Assembly: GCF_000321225.1 (NCBI RefSeq)
Contig: NW_004450328.1
Span: forward strand, 3,373,693-3,437,692
DNA from: Odobenus rosmarus divergens
Taxonomy: Eukaryota; Chordata; Mammalia; Carnivora; Odobenidae
Direction of reading: 5' to 3'
DNA: 64,000 nt
The notes beneath the pieces were generated by a model. It was not told the origin of the DNA. It worked only from the letters and a program-made list of their open reading frames with translations, and did no database searches. Below are positions 43,130-54,650 of this stretch, piece after piece; position 1 is the stretch's first letter; each line of letters starts with the position of its first letter. The position numbers and the translations under genes were made by a program.

Positions 43130-43480
43130 TGAGAGTCCAGGATGAGTCACTCCTCTGCTCAAGAACCTACAGTGGCTCCCTAAGACTTCTCACATTGAGT
43201 CCTACCCTCCTGGTTCCTCCTAACCACCGTGTCCCTAAGGCTCAGAACCACGTCCTTCCTTTACATTCTCTTCCTCAAACATTTCCTGCTCCATGTGCTC
43301 AGTTCCAAAAATCCTTCCATGTCAGCTGCTTAGCCTTGTCCCTGTCCTTGAGGCCTTGTTCTTTCTGTCCATTTGCCTCACAGACCTGTCCACATCACAG
43401 TCATCCAGGCTCACCAGCTCCGTTTCTCTCCGTGATACCTAGTCATCCCGCTCCCCAAGGCCTGAAGGGCCCTCCTCTGC
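43130..43480 (+). repeat. LINE-2 fragment
   Basis: CTCCTCTGCTCAAGAACCTA, CAGTGGCTCCCTAAGACTTC, then GTGCTCAGTTCCAAAAATCC: LINE-2 3' region, sense strand. Confidence 0.7.
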
Positions 43481-43826
43481 ACCACATTTGTCAGTAGGTC
43501 CTCAGGCCTATGGCACCCCTGCCGAGTCTGCCCACCTCTTCGCGCTGCCCCAGGCCGCTGTCACACCCTGGTTCTCATCCCTGAACGACCACAGTGACTT
43601 TCTGACAGGTTCTCCAGCCTCTAGCCCCCGTGGCTTCTTGTCACCTGTCTGGCCCCCCATGATTCTTCCAGAAAGCACCAGTGTGCTCACCCTCAGAACA
43701 CCTCCTCCATCCTCATCATCAATAGAGAAGTTTTTTTTGTCTGTTTTGTTTTTTAATTTTTGAAAGCTAAGAACTTGTATATATTTATATTTTGACTATA
43801 ACTTTGATTAAGCTATAGAAAGCCAT

Positions 43827-44015
43827 GGGGCGCCTGGGTGGCTCAGTCGGTTAAGCGTCTGCCTTCGGCTCAGGTCACGGTCCCGGGGTCCTGGGATCGA
43901 GCCCCGCATCGGGCTCCCTGCTCGGCGGGGAGCCTGCTTCTCCCTCTCCCACTCCCCCTGCTTGTGTTCCCTCTCTCGCTGTGTCAAATAAATAAATTAA
44001 TTAAATTAAAAAAAA
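43827..44015 (+). mobile_element. Can-SINE
   Basis: Near-consensus copy; flanked by AGAAAGCCA on both sides. Confidence 0.93.
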
Positions 44016-44115
44016 AGAAAGCCACATATATAGTTGGGTAAATAAAATAATTTTATGTATTAAGTAAATGTAGATATGTATAATTTAAATAAAAATAAAA
44101 GTAAATATGGCGTCG

Positions 44116-44225
44116 GGGCACCTGGGTGGCTCAGTTGGTAGAGGATGCGACTCTTGATCTCAGGGTCATGAGTTTAAGCCCCACGTTGGGCATGGAGTCT
44201 ACTTAAAAAAAATAAATAAATAAAA
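44116..44225 (+). mobile_element. Old short Can-SINE, tRNA part only
   Basis: GGTGGCTCAGTTGGTAGAGG, CTCTTGATCTCAGGGTCATG, then GTCTACTTAAAAAAAATAAA. It lacks the CT-rich middle of younger copies and its tRNA-Lys ancestry is easier to see. Confidence 0.85.
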
Positions 44226-45029
44226 CATAAAACATAAAAGTAAATAAAATGTATGTATACTGTTTTGTTACCAAGTGTTTGCATGAAGGTGTGAACTGAA
44301 ATAGCTCTAGTCGTCACGTTTCTGGGGCCCAGTCACCTCATCTACAAAACGACACGTCAGATCAAGTGTTCTCAACAGTAAGGGTCTGGCCATATGGAAA
44401 ACTTTTCTGTATATTTGACTATTTGGGGAGGGTAGTTAAGTGCCTGGAAAGGACAGTGGCTTCTGGGGAGAAGGCCTGAGGATCTGAGATAAGAGGAAGG
44501 CTTAACTTTGGATTCTTTGGTTCTGTTTGATGATTTCCAATTTGTAAAAATCACTTTTTAAACGGTAAATATCTAGATAAGGATGGAGTGGAGATCAACA
44601 GCACGTTGATTTCCTTTTCAGGTTTGTCCTGATCCAAGTCACATTAAATCATATTCAGCTGGTTTCCTACCCATATGTGACACGTGGAGTAACCTTCCAG
44701 AGAGGTCCCCATTTCCCCTGGAACAGATGCTCTACGGCGGCCTAAGCATGGGAAAGGAGATTGAAGACAGATGGAAGAGAGGATTACATTGTCACACACG
44801 GTTACAATACTTAAAAAAAACCCAGTAAGCTCCCAGACACTTGAAGCCTGATTTGCACCGTTGCCACACCCCAGGGACCCCAAGGACCTGTGGCTGGAGA
44901 AGTGCAAGCGCCAGCCAGAGCACCAGGTCCTGTCTGAAACCAGCCTTTTGGCCTATCACTCAGGGTCCCCTGAGATAACCCCCACTGTCATGCAGGCCAC
45001 AGGCTCCAGCCCCACCACCCCCCAACACG

Positions 45030-45235
45030 AACTGTCCCGTTCCTCGGGCCTTTCACCAAGCGTGGCTCCCTGTGCCTCGTCTAGAATGCTTCCCCGTCTC
45101 CTCTCCACACAGGCAAATCTTGTCTGCCTTCAGGGTCCTGTTCAAATGCCAGCCAACTTAAGTCTAGGCCCTGATATTCACCCCCATTGAGTGCCTTGTA
45201 ACATATACTTCCATTCACATGAAGGCATTTGTGTC
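45030..45235 (+). repeat. LINE-2 3' fragment
   Basis: CTCGTCTAGAATGCTTCCCC, TGTCTGCCTTCAGGGTCCTG, TTCAAATGCC: L2-type 3' text on the sense strand. Confidence 0.65.
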
Positions 45236-45237
45236 TT

Positions 45238-45436
45238 TTTTTTTTTTTAAAGATTTATTTATGTATTTGAGAGAGCGAGAATGAGAGAGAGAGTACATGA
45301 GAGGGGGGAGGGTCAGAGGGAGAAGCAGGCTCCCCGCTCAGCAAGGAGCCCGATGTGGGACTCGATCCCGGAACTCCGGGATCATGTCCTGAGCCGAAGG
45401 CAGTCGCCTAACCGACTGAGCCACCCAGGCGCCCCA
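45238..45436 (-). mobile_element. Can-SINE
   Basis: Minus-strand copy ending GAGCCACCCAGGCGCCCC. Flanked by AGGCATTTGTGTCT on both sides. Confidence 0.93.
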
Positions 45437-45833
45437 GGCATTTGTGTCTCTTGATACAAGGCAGTTATCCTCACACTTTATACTCCTGACGGAACAGGAC
45501 TTCGGACAGGTTACACGTTCAGGTCACAGAGCAACTGTGAGAACCTGGGATCTGTGGGACTTGGATTTGCTGACTGCAGGTCAGAAATCCTTCAGAATCC
45601 CGCTAAATCCTACCCCTCCCTTCCCAGAGGACATTGTCTCCTAGAGAACCGCCCTCCCCTTTTGTCACACTCTGACTGCAGCGATTTCTATGTTTTACTT
45701 GCCATCTTGGCCACATTTGGGTACCTTCTATAGTGCTGATATTTTTCTTCAGTGCATTTTTCTTCACGGAAAGAAACATATCTGAGAAGGAAACTCAATG
45801 TCAGTGTGATAAATTAAAAATTGCTTGTTACTG

Positions 45834-45950
45834 GGGTGCCGGGCTGGCTCAGTCGGAAGAGCATCCAATTCTTGATCTCAGGGTCGTGAATTTGAGCCCC
45901 ACGTTGGGTGTAGAGATTACTTAAACAAATAAGACTTAAAAAATAAGAAA
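45834..45950 (+). mobile_element. Old short Can-SINE
   Basis: GGGGTGCCGGGCTGGCTCAG ... GTAGAGATTACTTAAAC; flanked by AAATTGCT on both sides. Confidence 0.85.
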
Positions 45951-46279
45951 ATTGCTAATTATAAGTGTAAAAATAAATACAAGGCAAAAGTAACTCTAAA
46001 TGGTTCAAAGACCTAACACTATAAAACTTTTAGAAGAAAACTTAGGGGTAAATCTTCATGACCTTGGATTTGGCAATGGTTTCTTAGATATGATACCAAA
46101 AATACGAGCAACAAAAGAAAAAAAATAGGTAAATTGGACTTCATCAAATTAAAAAAATTTTGTACATCAAAGGAAACTGTCAAGAAAGTGAAGACAACCA
46201 CAGAATGGGAGAAGAAACTTTAGCAAACCATGTATCTGATAAGGCACTAGTTAGTACCCAGCATATATAAAAAACTGTA

Positions 46280-46645
46280 GGGGCGCCTGGGTGGTTCAGT
46301 CGGCTAAGGGTCTGATTTTTTATTTCGGCCCAGGTCATGATCTCAGGGTTGTGAGATGAAGCCCCAAGTCCGGCTCCCCACTCAGCGTGGATCCTGCTTA
46401 AGGTGCCTGGGTGGCTTAGTCGTTAAGCGTCTGCCTTCGGCTCAGGTCATGATCTCAGGGTCCTGGGATCGAGCCCCGCATTGGGCTCCCTGCTCCGCGG
46501 GAAGCCTGCTTCTACCTCTCCCGATCCCCCTGCTTGTGTTCCCCCTCCCGCTGTGTCTCTCTCTATCAAATAAATAAATAAAATCTTAAAAAAAAAAGAT
46601 TATCTTTCCCTCTCCCTCTGCCCCTCCCCCCTTAAAAAAAAAAGG
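46280..46645 (+). mobile_element. Nested Can-SINE pair inside the L1
   Basis: An outer older SINE (46280-46400, resuming 46598-46645) was split by a younger one (46401-46597). The L1 resumes at 46646, with AACTGTA on both sides of the whole block. This gives the order L1, then old SINE, then young SINE. Confidence 0.85.
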
Positions 46646-46921
46646 AACTGTAACAACTCAACAATAAACACAAACAACCCAATTAAAAAATGGGCAAAGG
46701 ACTTGGACAGTTCTCCAGAGAAGATCTATAGATGGCCAACAAACACCTGAAAAGATGCTCAACATCATTGGCCATGAGGGATATGCAAATCAAAACCCCA
46801 GTGAGATCCCACTTTGCACCCACAGGGACAGTTATAATAATAATACTTTCTAAAAACCTGAGAGTAACCAGTGTCGGTGAGGATGTGGAGAAATTGCAAC
46901 CTTCATACACTGCTGGTGGGA

Positions 46922-47213
46922 GACCCTGAGATCATGACCTGAGCCAAAGGCAGAAGCTTAACCAACTGAGCCACCCAGGCGCCCTGAACCTTGGAAACAT
47001 TGTTCTTTTTTTGTTTTTGTTTTTTAAGATTTTATTTATTTATTTGACAGAGAGAGACACAGCGAGAGAGGGAACACAAGCAGGGGGAGTGGGAGAGGGA
47101 GAAGCAGACTCCCCACTGAGCAGGGAGCCCGATGTGGGGCTCGATCCCAGGACCCTGAGATCATGACCTGAGCCGAAGGCAGATGCCTAAAGCCTGAGCC
47201 ACCCAGGCGCCCC
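46922..47213 (-). mobile_element. Truncated Can-SINE followed by a full Can-SINE
   Basis: 46922-46985 holds only the head end of a minus-strand SINE. A second, complete minus-strand copy occupies about 47003-47213 and is flanked by GGAAACATTGTT (46989-47000 and 47214-47225). Confidence 0.88.
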
Positions 47214-47536
47214 GGAAACATTGTTATTAAGTGCAAGGAACTAGATATGCAGGGCTGCATATTTTACGATTTTGTTTATATGAAGTATCCAGAACAGGTG
47301 AATCCAGAGAGACACAAAGCAGATGAATGGTTGCTAGGGGCTGAGGGGAGGGAGGAATGGGGAGTGAAGTCTTAATGGGTACAAGACTTCCACTGCGGTG
47401 ATGAGAGTGTTCTGGAACTAGATAGGGGTGATGGCTGCACATCATTGTAAATGTACTAGATGTCACTGAATTATATACTTCAAAGTGGTTGAAATTATTG
47501 ATGTTATGTGAATTTTACAATAAAAACTTCAATCAG

Positions 47537-47720
47537 AGGCGCCTGGGTGGCTCAATGGGTTTAGCGTCTGCCTTCAGCTCAGGTCATGATCCCAGAGGGG
47601 CCTGGGATCAAGCCCCCTCCTCGGAGTCCTTGCTCAGGGGGGAGTCTGCTTCTCCCTCTGCCCCTCCCCGCCCCACTTGTGCTCAATCTGTCTCTCAAAT
47701 AAATAAAATCTTTAAAAAAT
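47537..47720 (+). mobile_element. Can-SINE at the L1 3' end
   Basis: GGCGCCTGGGTGGCTCAATG; inserted just after the L1 3' terminus. Confidence 0.92.
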
Positions 47721-47730
47721 TCAACTAATA

Positions 47731-47940
47731 GGGCGCCTGGGTGGCTCAGTTGGTTAAGCGACTGCCTTCGGCTCAGGTCATGATCCTGGAGTCCCGGGAT
47801 CGAGTCCCACATCGGGCTCCCTGCTCAGCGGGGAGTCTGCTTCTCCCTCTGACCCTCTTCCCTCTCGTGCTCTCTATCTCTCATTCTCTCTCTCTCTCAA
47901 ATAAATAAATAAATTCTTTAAAAAAAATAAAAAAATAAAA
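47731..47940 (+). mobile_element. Can-SINE
   Basis: Flanked by ATTCAACTAATA before the head and after the A tail. Inserted next to the tail of the preceding SINE. Confidence 0.93.
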
Positions 47941-48369
47941 ATTCAACTAATATTAAATTATGTTAATAAATGCCACTGATACATTATTGCACAATTAGGA
48001 GAAGGCTCTGGGTCTAAGGGGCTCATTTTGTGTGTATGTGAGCAGTGACAGAGAGACACAGCGGGCGTTTAGAGGTGATTAAGGCCTCGCACCAACCTGA
48101 GACTCTCCCCTGGGTGGACTCAAAGGGTTCTCCTGGGAAGAACAGGAAGGACCACCCTTCTCCTGGTGAGGTCTCAGCACACTGGCGGAGACCCTGACAT
48201 CACCTGGGCACCACCTTGCCTGCTGTGTGGGCGCTGGTGCAGGTTACATCATATGCAAAGGTGCTGGGCTACAAGGGACGAAATGATGACATTTCAACCC
48301 AGGCTTAATCCACTAGCCAAAGGCCATGTGACCTGCCCAGAGAAGGGATCTTTCTGAAATTTGTCTGTC

Positions 48370-48388
48370 GGGGGGGGGGGGGGGAGGG
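48370..48388 (+). repeat. Poly-G run
   Basis: About 15 consecutive G followed by AGGG; prone to length error in sequencing. Confidence 0.9.
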
Positions 48389-48439
48389 CACCTTCCCGTA
48401 AATCACCAGAAGGCTTCACAGACTGGCAGCCCTCCTCTG

Positions 48440-48630
48440 TTGTGAGACACCTGGAAAGCCGCCAGTCAGACTTTGTTTCAATTCTTGTTTCTATCACATT
48501 CAGCTGTGAGACCTTGTTCTAATTCCTGGACCTTCTCTGCATCTCTGTTTCCTCATCTGTAAAATAGGGAAACAACGCCTCCAGAGGGTGAAGACTGAAT
48601 GAGGTGTGTGCCCACACTGACCGTTGGTTT
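48440..48630 (+). repeat. MIR SINE
   Basis: CAGTCAGACTTTGTTTCAAT, TGAGACCTTGTTCTAATTCC, then GTTTCCTCATCTGTAAAATA. Confidence 0.85.
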
Positions 48631-48639
48631 TTTCCCCCT

Positions 48640-49500
48640 AGTTAGCTTCAGCTTTCATCTTTGGCTTAAACATTTTTTTTTACACTAGAAAAATGATATA
48701 CCCATACTAACGAAAATATTAAAAAATGAAATTACACATTTTTCATCTACTCTTAGTTCAACTATTTATGCCTTTCGTTGTATTTCCTTCCTGTATTTTT
48801 TTTCTAAGCTTTTTTTTTTTTTTTTAACTTAGTTATACGTTTTTGGTGCTTCATTGTCTTCACAGCCATAATTTTAATGGCTGTCTACAGAATTCTTTCT
48901 ACATACACCATATTTTGCTGAGTCATTTCCCTGTTGTTGAATATTTACACTGTCTCCCGTTTTTGTTCTTATAAATAAAACCGGTGAACACCTCAGAGTA
49001 TATATCTCTGATATTTTGACTGTTTTCTTAAAAGACAGTCCCAGAAATAGAAATACTGGGTCAAATCTAGGAGCATTTCCCTGGCTTTAGTGATGCATAA
49101 CCTTGTAATTAGTTGTGACTCTAAGTGCAGGATATTCAGTCTCTGTCTTGTCTAAAGGATGTGAGGAGAGATTTGATTACATGCCTTGCTGAAATCCAAC
49201 TAAATGAAATCTAGAAAATGTCCTTGGTCTGTGAACCTAGTAAGTAACCTTATAACCATAGAAAATAATTCCTACTTCATAGGGTAGGTGTGCGGATTAA
49301 AGGCATCGTGGCATGACCGCTCAGACCAGGGCCCAGCATTAGTGAGCCCTTGACCGACTGGTCAATCCCCATTCTTGTTTTCTCCCTGTAAAGGATTCGA
49401 GAGTATTCTGGGCCCTCTAAGGATCATTGCTTTCCTTACCAGACTCTTAGGGTTTGACTCTTGTAAGGTTATCATCCCTTGACTAATGGCTTCTTCTTCT
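48640..49500. other. AT-rich spacer with LINE-like debris
   Basis: Around 48890-49070, CTGTTGTTGAATATTTACAC, CTTATAAATAAAACCGGTGA and CAGAAATAGAAATACTGGGT resemble an old L1 3' region. No gene was seen. Confidence 0.45.
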
Positions 49501-49503
49501 TCT

Positions 49504-49694
49504 TCTTTTTTTTTTTAAATAAGGATTTTATTTATTTGAGAGAGAAAGAGAGAGACTGAGTATGAGCAGGGGGATCAGCAGAGGCAGAAGGAGAAGCAGA
49601 CTCCTCACTGAGCAGGGAGCCCGATGTGGGGCTCAATCCCGGAACTCCAGGATCATGACCTGAGCCGAAGGCAGTTGCTTAACTGACTGAGCCC
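49504..49694 (-). mobile_element. Can-SINE, short at its head
   Basis: Minus-strand copy. Flanked by CCTTGACTAATGG (at about 49478 and 49695). The last bases of the head are missing. Confidence 0.9.
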
Positions 49695-49699
49695 CTTGA

Positions 49700-50745
49700 C
49701 TAATGGTTTCTGTTTGCTAAGAGGTTCGGTTTTGCTTTGTACACTTGTTCGTTTTCAAATACAGGTCCGTAAAGAGAATATGCAGTCAAAGATGTGCAGC
49801 CTTTCTCTAGTATATACGATATTATAGATATTTAAAAGATATTAAATCAGATATTAAAAAGACACCTTTAAGTGGGTACCATAAAGGAGATGAGTGAGTC
49901 TGGCAGTTGGGCTTGTTTGTTTCTTTATTTATACCTTGCCTAGTTTCAAAAAGGACCGTAGGCCTTTACAGAGCCACATATCCTACAACAGGTGCCTGGC
50001 ATCTAGTAAGACCCGCAGCTGCTCAGCACTGGCCATTATCACTGATAATAGCCGCAGTCGTAAAGTGTCATTAACAAGACAAAACAAAAACAAAACCCCA
50101 AAAAAACAGAAAAGGCAAAGGGAAAACAAAGGGGAAAATGATAACATGAATCCAGGGTCGGTACACAAAACATATGGTGTAAAAGTCTGTTGATACCATG
50201 GCTGAAAGCGAGGCACACATTTGCCGAGCTTTCCAGAGGCCCAAGCAAATGTTGGTTACGTAATTCATGGGAGGCCCGGGAGAAAGTTCTGGGAGTCCTC
50301 ATCAAAATGACATTTCGTGATGCACAGGACCATGTCTTCAACCTCATCCCCTAATTCTGAATCCAGTCCAACACAGACAGATGGGCACGCAAAGCCCCAG
50401 TGCGGTGGGAGATGGATCATGGCTGTGCTAAATTCCTAAGCTCAGCCAGTCCGCTTTTAAAGCCGCTGTTACAAATCACACATCCCAGCCTTAAGCAATC
50501 CCAATAAGGGGCTTAGCTACAACATGTATCTTTCGGCTCTGGGGGTTGGTAGATACACAGTATCTCCAGGAGCCCTTCACAAAGAATGGAACAGGGTGGC
50601 TCTGGAAATACACAACTGGCAAGAAGATTGCTTTGTTTCAACATTGTAAGGGGGATTAATATAGGAGCTTTTGTTGTTTGGTTTTTCACCCTTGAGATCT
50701 GACCACTCCGTTTGGAGCAAGCCCGCCTTTTACAGGGGCAATCAA
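49700..50745. other. Unique intergenic sequence
   Basis: No gene, Can-SINE or clear older repeat was recognised. Local A-rich text at 50080-50130 opens short minus-strand frames that look spurious. Confidence 0.35.
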
Positions 50746-50748
50746 GGC

Positions 50749-50918
50749 CGCGCCTGGGTGGCTCAGTCGCTTAAGTGTCTGCCTTCGGCTCAGGTCATGA
50801 TCCCAGAGTCCTGGGATCGAGCCCCATGTCAGTCTCCTCCCTCCCACCGATCCCCTGCCCTACTCATGCTCTCTCTCTCTCTCTCTTAAATAAATAAAAT
50901 CTTAAAAAAAAAAAAAGA
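50749..50918 (+). mobile_element. Can-SINE
   Basis: Flanked by ACAGGGGCAATCAAG on both sides; the CT tract is shortened. Confidence 0.92.
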
Positions 50919-51059
50919 TATACAGGGGCAATCAAGCTGTGCCTGCTTCCAGCTGTTCTGTCTCCAGGTCACCTTCTTTCTTTTTCTCAGTGGTCTAGGA
51001 CCTGTAACCCCAGAGGGCTTGGATTTGACCTTCTTCCTTCCATTTTAACTAACATCTTT

Positions 51060-51250
51060 TGTGCCAAGCATTTGACATGAGTTAATTTATAGTTTTCCCA
51101 TAACTCTGGCAGGTGGGTATTGCTGCCCCTGTTTTATGCTGACAAAATAGTTCAGAGATATATGAAGTACCTTGCCCAAGGGCACCCTGCTAGTAAGAAC
51201 TGAGATTTAATGCCGTCCTGTAGGACTCGGGACTCATTCTTCCCTGCACC
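51060..51250 (-). repeat. MIR SINE
   Basis: Antisense MIR: CATAACTCTGGCAGGTGGGT, ACCTTGCCCAAGGGCACCCT, then GTAAGAACTGAGATTTAATG. Confidence 0.8.
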
Positions 51251-51559
51251 AAGCCATCTTGAAAATCATCTGTTCAATGGTTTGATTTAGGATTCCAATT
51301 GAGTTAAACATCAAGTTTTCTGGCCTTTGGTTTGTGTTATTAATATCTTTCCCTTGTTTTGAAAACTGGGACTTCGTTCGTCTGTCTCCAGATTTTGTAT
51401 CTCTTCTCCAATGAGTTAGGTGGCTTGGAGCACTGCTTGTTGGCAATTTTTCTCATTTTACTTCTCCAAGTCAGATGAGGAGGTGAGGATTAATTCAAAG
51501 TAGCACGATGTTTTTTCAAATTTTTATACCTCCAATGTCAGGTTTCCATTTCCTCTTAC

Positions 51560-52095
51560 CAGTGTTTGTTATAAAAGAAATCTCATATGCAAATAAAAAC
51601 CATGAAATATTATCTTTAACCTAAGAGGTGTGCAAATACAGTTTGCTTATAGACTATGTGGAGAATCAGGCACTCTCCAATATCATTAGTAGGAGCATAC
51701 ATCTGCATTGCCTTTTGGGGGGAAGGAAAATTTGGCAACACTGATCCAAATTCAAAATGTACACACCCTTTGACCCAACAACTCCACTTCTAGATCCTAC
51801 AGGCCTGGTGGCACATGGGCACAATGCTCTTCAGCCAAATATTCCTTCTATAGCAAAAGACTGAACATCACCTACGAGTCCACTAACAAGGAAGTCGATG
51901 AAATAAATTATGGCATGTCCATATAACAGAATACTCAGCAGCTGTGAAAAAAAAAAGGAAGCAGATATGTACAGACTGACGTGAGACATTCTCCAAAATA
52001 TGCTGTTATATGAAAGAAGCAAGGGGAAAAGCAAGTGACTACAGTGCATTATCATACTTGTGTTTTCCTAGAAGGAGACACTTGCACATGCATAG
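51560..52095 (+). repeat. Old L1M-type 3' end
   Basis: CTTTGACCCAACAACTCCAC, ATAGCAAAAGACTGAACATC, GAAATAAATTATGGCATGTC and AGAATACTCAGCAGCTGTGA follow the order of old mammalian L1 3' sequence. Confidence 0.8.
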
Positions 52096-52250
52096 ACTAC
52101 CTTTAGAAAGACACAAGAAATCCGTCACAGTGCTCAGGGCATGGTGACAGGGGCTGGGGCCAGGCAGAGACAGGAGGGCAGCCTGCTTTTCTTTTTTTGT
52201 CTTTTTATACCGTATGAATTTTCCCCCCCAAATATAAAAGGAAGTGAAAG

Positions 52251-52440
52251 GGCGCCTGGGTGGCTCAGATGGTTGAGCATCTGCCTTCGGCTCAGGTCAT
52301 GATCCCAGGGTCCTGGGATCCTGTCCCTCATCGGGCTCCCTGCTCCTTGGGAACCTGCTTCTCCCTCTGCTTCTCTCTCTCTCTCTCTCTCCCTCTGTCT
52401 CTCATGAATAAATAAATAAAATCTTTAAAAAAATAAAAAA
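52251..52440 (+). mobile_element. Can-SINE
   Basis: Flanked by AAAAGGAAGTGAAAGG on both sides. Confidence 0.93.
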
Positions 52441-52454
52441 TAAATAAAAGGAAG

Positions 52455-53105
52455 TGAAAGGGAAAAATGTAAAAGAAGGCTTATCAGACAACCTCCACCC
52501 TGTGTTGTAAGGGCATGATCTTCCTTGCTGGAGAAAGCGTGTATGGTCATTAGACTGGGGTGGCGCCACACACATCCCGCCCTTGGGTACAAGACGTGAG
52601 ACGCCCAGTGCCCTTTTCTGACCGAACCACTAACTTGTGGAGTGACCCGGGAAAGCCCTACACTCTCTTGGCATTAGGGTGCAGAAGACAAGATGGATGA
52701 GGTCTTGCCCTCCCGAAGCTTAAACCAGGTAGAGGGAGCAGTGTGGCCAAGGGCGGGGATGTGAGAAAGTCTCTGGTTCCTTGTCTCCCGTGGCCGCCCA
52801 CCCCTTTCCCTCACAGGTCCCGGGCCTGCACTCTCCCTGGCTGCTTTCCTGTATGATTGTCCAGTGGCTAAATCCCTAGGGAATGAAAGGCAAGGACAGC
52901 CTGACCGTATCCTCCAGGCTCCACGAACTCTAAGGAAGGGCGTTTAGTACTAAACGCTGGAGCCCAGGGGAAACTGGCCAGAGGGACCCTGAGAGTGGAG
53001 GCAGGGAGAAATGGCTGGCCGGACCGGTCCCCCAGGTTTCCACAGGTTGTGTCAAAGGTGGGACTGGTGATGGGTTTTGCACATGAAAACATGGCTTTAT
53101 TTAAA
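52455..53105. other. Unique intergenic sequence
   Basis: Nothing recognisable beyond short spurious frames. Confidence 0.35.
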
Positions 53106-53107
53106 TA

Positions 53108-53265
53108 GGGGTGCCTGGGGGCGCCTGGCCAGTTCAGTTGGTTAAGCTTTTGATTCTTAGTTTCTGCTCCGGTCATGATCTCAGGGTTGTGAGATCAAGC
53201 CCCACGTGGAGCTCTCTGCTCAGCATGGAGTCAGCTTGAGACTCTCTTTCTCTCTCTCTCTCTCT

Positions 53266-53312
<47 letters not shown>

Positions 53313-53505
53313 GTGCGCGCGCGCCTGCACGAGCACTCTCCCTCTGCCCCCACCCCTGCGCTCTCTCTCCCCCCTAAAATAAATAAATCTTAAAAAAAAA
53401 AGTAGGGGCGCCTGGCTGGCTCAGTTGGAAGAACATTTGACTCTTGATCTCGGGGTGGTAAGTTCCAACCCCAAGTTGGGTGGAGATTGCTAAAAAAATA
53501 AACTT
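53108..53505 (+). mobile_element. Two adjoining Can-SINEs with an expanded CT tract
   Basis: The first (53108-53401) carries an expanded (CT)n run at about 53240-53312 ending in GCGTGCGCGCGCGC. The second (53405-53505) is an old short copy without a CT middle (GAACATTTGACTCTTGATCT ... GGTGGAGATTGCTAAAAAAA). Confidence 0.88.
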
Positions 53506-53525
53506 TAAAATACATATTTATTCAT

Positions 53526-53705
53526 GGGGCGCCTGGGTGGCTCAGTTGTTGGGCATCTGCCTTCGGCTCAGGTCATGATCCCAGGGTCCTGGGATGGAGC
53601 CCCGCATCGGGCTCCCTGCTCAGCGGAGAGGCCTGCTTCTCCCTCTCCCACTCCCCCTTCTTGTGTTCCCTCTCTCGCTGTGTCTCTCTCTCTGTCAAAT
53701 ATATA
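53526..53705 (+). mobile_element. Can-SINE
   Basis: Follows directly on the previous pair; third in a run of head-to-tail SINEs. The A tail has become TATATATAC. Confidence 0.92.
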
Positions 53706-53956
53706 TATACATTTACTCAGTGCCTTTCTCTCTTTGGATGTCTGCAACTTGCTTCTTTTGAAGGTCACAAGATGCTTGTCTTTAAGCAAGGATAGCGTCC
53801 ATGCTGGGGCAGCGTTGTTCATTATTGAGTGTTAGCCTGGTGTAGGAATTGGGTAGCTTTGCACAGGACTAATGGGACATCCATGTCTGACAGCCCTATT
53901 GGTTTTGATGCTTCAGTTCAGAATTCCCAGAAAAGGTTTCTAAAATCAGTGCTGCA

Positions 53957-54165
53957 GGGCACCTGGGTGGCTCAGTCGGTTAAGTGTCTGCCTTCGGCTC
54001 AGGTCACAATCCCAGGGTCCTGGGATGGAGCCCCGCATTGGGGCTCCCTGCTCAGTGGGGAGTCTGCTTCTCCCTCTCCCTCTGCCGCTCCCCGCCACTT
54101 GTGCACATGCACACTCTCTCTCAAATAAATAAAATCTTTAAAAATACAAAAAAATAAAATAAAAT
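53957..54165 (+). mobile_element. Can-SINE
   Basis: Flanked by AAAATCAGTGCTGCAG on both sides. Confidence 0.93.
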
Positions 54166-54464
54166 CAGTGCTGCAGTGTGGAGCAGAAGAAAAGGCATGT
54201 GCCCTGGGGTCAGAGGGCCTTGAGTTCAAATCCCACGCTGACATCCCTTCAGTTCCTAACTCCAACCATAAAATGGGAATAATAAATAATACTGCCTTCC
54301 CAGAATTGCCCTAAGGCTGTGTCAGGAACCTAGCTCAAAGAAGGCCCTCAAGAAAGAGCCGCTCTTCCCATCATGTCTATCACGTTCTTCATTCTCATGT
54401 CACACAACTGACCCTCTAACACCTGTCCTTTTTCAAAAGGAAGCTGTAAAAATCCTAACAGTGA

Positions 54465-54650
54465 CGACTAGCATTTACTGAGCACTTATTCGGCGACAGG
54501 CCCTCTTCTAAATCCTTTACATGTTCACTGAATCCTTACAGCAAGCCTTTGAGGTAGATACGGTGATTTTACAGATCGGAAAGCCGAGGCTCAGAGAGGT
54601 TCAATAACCCGCCCGAGACGGCTCAGCACCTTAGCCGAGCGGGCCCACGA
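54465..54650 (-). repeat. MIR SINE running into a CpG block
   Basis: CTAGCATTTACTGAGCACTT, TTTTACAGATCGGAAAGCCG and AGGCTCAGAGAGGTTCAATA are antisense MIR; its far end is CpG-rich and merges with the next feature. Confidence 0.8.

Larger units (their letters stand above)
45955..47535 (+). repeat. L1 3' fragment (ORF2 C-terminus and 3' UTR), cut by several Can-SINEs
   Basis: Segments 45990-46279, 46646-46920 and 47214-47535 read in order as the end of L1 ORF2 and its 3' UTR: ATTGGACTTCATCAAATTAA, CAACCCAATTAAAAAATGGG, GAAAAGATGCTCAACATCAT, GATGAATGGTTGCTAGGGGC, ending TTTTACAATAAAAACTTC. The frames are broken; it is an old, inactive copy. Confidence 0.88.

Noticed and set aside
44116..44225. 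tRNA-like sequence
   Set aside because: It is the tRNA-Lys-derived head of an old Can-SINE with an A-rich tail and mutations across the cloverleaf, not a functional tRNA gene.
46019..46910. Short frames in the L1 remnant
   Set aside because: They are pieces of decayed L1 ORF2 interrupted by SINEs, not genes.
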